A stretch of DNA of 64,000 bases from Leptolyngbya sp. Heron Island J. Lineage in GTDB: Bacteria > Cyanobacteriota > Cyanobacteriia > Phormidesmidales > Phormidesmidaceae. The notes below the pieces were generated by a model. The model saw only the letters and a list, made by a program, of their open reading frames with translations. It made no database searches and was not told the DNA's origin. Location of the stretch: NCBI RefSeq assembly GCF_000482245.1, contig NZ_AWNH01000047.1:1-64000 (forward strand), written 5' to 3'. This document shows, in pieces, positions 62,338-64,000 of this stretch (within the stretch, counting starts at the first letter, position 1; every line of letters begins with the position of its first letter). The translations under genes were made by a program, and so were the position numbers.

Positions 62338-63132
62338 CTATGCCAAAATCTTCACCGCATCACCCACATTCAACGTCCCTTCACTGTGGGCAATCAAATT
62401 CTGGCCAAACCAAATCGCATGCTCCCAACGGCGATAGGTGGCTAATGTCTTGAGGGGTTCTTTGCCTTGTTCACCTGTGGATTGCTCTACGCCTGGAATA
62501 GAGCAGCGAGAGCAAGCTTTAGCCACATCAAAGACAATGTCGCCGATTTGAATCTGCTGCCAGGTATCCTCGGCAAATGGCTCGCAGCCAGTGACCACTA
62601 AGTTTGGTCGAAACCGATTCATTGGCACTGGCTGTTCTAGACGATCATTTAAATCTGCTAGGGATGCTTCAGAGATGAGCAGGAACGGATAAGCATCCGC
62701 AAAACTGTTGGGTGTTTCAAATCGCCCATGGTCGCTGGGGCGATGGGTACTGTCAGGCATGTACGCTAGCTGAGCGTCAATGCCCAGAAAATTGCTCAGC
62801 CACTGAGCAGCCTGATCTCCCATGGACCAGGCGGTACATTGATCGCCCCACACCTCTACGGATAGTGGTTGGGCGGCGGGCACTGCTGGCAGTTCTAAGG
62901 AGGCGTCAGCTATACCGGCAATACTCAAATGTAAGGTCTCATCAACGGCTACCTGAATAAGCGCCATTTTTGGGAACTTACGCTGGGTTAGAAATTTGCC
63001 GTTGCGATCACACACCATCCAGCGGCGGTCATGCTGCAAGCCTCGACTCGTTACCTGCGACTGACTCAAACTTACTCCTGCCGCTGACTTAATGGGATAC
63101 GTAGTCAACCCACTCAGCTTGATCACAGACAT
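62338..63132 (-). CDS. MOSC-domain protein, YcbX/mARC-like
   Basis: This 264-residue protein has the N-terminal beta-barrel (LSGLTTYPIKSAAGVSLSQS, then GLQHDRRWMVCDRNGKFLTQ) and a C-terminal MOSC domain (NSFADAYPFLLISEASLADL, MNRFRPNLVV, FDVAKACSRCSIPGV). The Cys of KACSRC is the expected molybdenum ligand, as in YcbX and mARC, which reduce N-hydroxylated compounds. It depends on molybdenum cofactor, whose early enzyme MoaC is also in the window. It is convergent with the BrkB gene. Confidence 0.9.
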   Translation of the reverse strand: MSVIKLSGLTTYPIKSAAGVSLSQSQVTSRGLQHDRRWMVCDRNGKFLTQRKFPKMALIQVAVDETLHLSIAGIADASLELPAVPAAQPLSVEVWGDQCTAWSMGDQAAQWLSNFLGIDAQLAYMPDSTHRPSDHGRFETPNSFADAYPFLLISEASLADLNDRLEQPVPMNRFRPNLVVTGCEPFAEDTWQQIQIGDIVFDVAKACSRCSIPGVEQSTGEQGKEPLKTLATYRRWEHAIWFGQNLIAHSEGTLNVGDAVKILA

Positions 63133-63285
63133 CGTAATTCTCCTAAAAGACGGTTATCCGACCAGCGAATCCCCTGGTTCAATCGTCCTAAAATTATCTA
63201 TAACTTAGGATAGGACCTCGATATAGATATCACCGCTTTGGACGGTGGGCGTTGCCTACCCTACCCCCCCTCCTCGTAAAACACC

Positions 63286-63771
63286 ATGGACAAGCTCTAC
63301 CGAATGGAAGATGCTCAGCGGATCTTGCAAATTGCGATCGCGCAAGAAACCGAGTCGGGTGAACTCTCCCATGAGCAGCTGCTAGAAATTGCTGAAGAAC
63401 TTAACATCAGCCCAACTGCGCTGCAGAACGCTGAGCAAGAGTGGCAAATCATGAAAGGCAAAGCCGAAGACCACCGTCTTTTCCAACACCACCGAGTACA
63501 AAAGTTACAAAGTCAGGCAGTCCGCTACGGCATTATTGTTAGCTTTTTAGTCATCATGGACTTTTTAACACCGGGTGGTACCTTCCTCGGGCACCTTGGT
63601 TTTTCCCTGTATGTTGCCTTGTTCTGGGGATTGGTTCTATCTCTGAAAGCCTGGCGTACTTCACAAACCTCAGGGGAACGCTATGAACGCGACTTGAACA
63701 AGTGGCGACGCAAGCGCAGTATGCAAAAGACACTCAATGGAGTGGTCAATCGTTTTTTAGGTTCAACTTAA
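63286..63771 (+). CDS. 2TM-domain membrane protein with helical N-terminus
   Basis: This is a 161-residue protein. Residues 1-55 (RMEDAQRILQIAIAQETESG and LLEIAEELNISPTALQNAEQ) form a short helical domain seen at the N-terminus of many cyanobacterial 2TM and SHOCT-like proteins. Two hydrophobic helices follow: YGIIVSFLVIMDFLTPGGTF and GFSLYVALFWGLVLSLKAW. A basic tail (RRKRSMQKTL) ends it. Function is unknown; it is probably an inner-membrane protein. Confidence 0.8.
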   Translation: MDKLYRMEDAQRILQIAIAQETESGELSHEQLLEIAEELNISPTALQNAEQEWQIMKGKAEDHRLFQHHRVQKLQSQAVRYGIIVSFLVIMDFLTPGGTFLGHLGFSLYVALFWGLVLSLKAWRTSQTSGERYERDLNKWRRKRSMQKTLNGVVNRFLGST

Positions 63772-63948
63772 GTATTTGAGTTGAACAACCTTTACAGACC
63801 TGGGCTAGTTCCATGGGGAACTCAACATTGCGGCTACCGCCACGGGTTTTAAGCGGATGTGAAGTCGCAAACAGAAGTGCGGCGGCGTTTACTTCTTGCC
63901 ATAACCTGTTACAACGCTTACAACTACTACCTATCAGGGTAAACCAAT

Positions 63949-64000
63949 ATGCAAATCACCAATGCGCCTGATGCCGCGCACACCAGTGGTCAGGTCGATT
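63949..64000 (+). CDS. Start of a truncated gene at the window edge
   Basis: ATG 63949, with AGGG nine bases upstream, opens a frame reading MQITNAPDAAHTSGQVD before the window ends. Seventeen codons are too few to identify a family. Confidence 0.4.
   Translation, partial: MQITNAPDAAHTSGQVD

Overview
The window comes from a cyanobacterial chromosome. It is rich in the HIP1 octamer GCGATCGC (more than twenty copies, mostly inside genes) and carries cyanobacterial markers: the Rubisco assembly chaperone Raf1, DUF3181 and DUF3122 proteins, CbiT, B12-dependent MetH, a GlgA, and HpsE-type glycosyltransferases of hormogonium polysaccharide synthesis. The last group suggests a filamentous, motile strain. 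A Leptolyngbya-like lineage is only a guess. Genes lie on both strands in short operons, and many use TTG or GTG starts.

Layout. 0-2 kb: an IS1634-type insertion sequence abuts a broken WD40 gene. 2-10 kb: DUF1643 protein, MFS exporter, tRNA-Arg(ACG), moaC, small cyanobacterial proteins, an extremely acidic lysine-free protein, a PLP-dependent decarboxylase-like protein and cbiT. 10-19 kb: a polysaccharide cluster with four glycosyltransferases (one fused to an EAL domain), an SDR and a C-methyltransferase. 18.6-25 kb: an unknown protein, then a single-module A-KR-PCP-TE synthetase of the alpha-keto-acid/depsipeptide type. 25-32.5 kb: two membrane or basic unknown proteins, a GH38 alpha-mannosidase, an SSB-like protein and glycogen synthase. 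32.7-35.9 kb: a four-gene accessory operon (ribbon-helix-helix protein, two small unknowns, NACHT NTPase). 36-43.8 kb: alpha/beta hydrolase, membrane protein, a RecJ with a large C-terminal extension, a DnaA-box array, a TPR protein and tRNA-Ala(GGC). 43.8-49 kb: a poorly coding stretch with an orphan terminator, a second NACHT NTPase with an N-terminal HTH, and two small proteins. 49-64 kb: mostly housekeeping genes, namely raf1, recR (apparent AUC start), a response regulator, lipA, TPR protein, MATE exporter, VOC protein, metH, BrkB/YihY protein, MOSC protein and a small membrane protein, with a new gene starting at the right edge.

How they fit. The 10-19 kb genes probably make or export a surface glycan, and the EAL fusion suggests direct c-di-GMP input. 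The two NACHT loci look like defence or stress-sensing STAND NTPases on accessory DNA. The strongest candidates for something new are the glycosyltransferase-EAL fusion, the keto-acid synthetase module, the extended RecJ next to a helically phased DnaA-box array, the NACHT operon, and recR with an AUC start.
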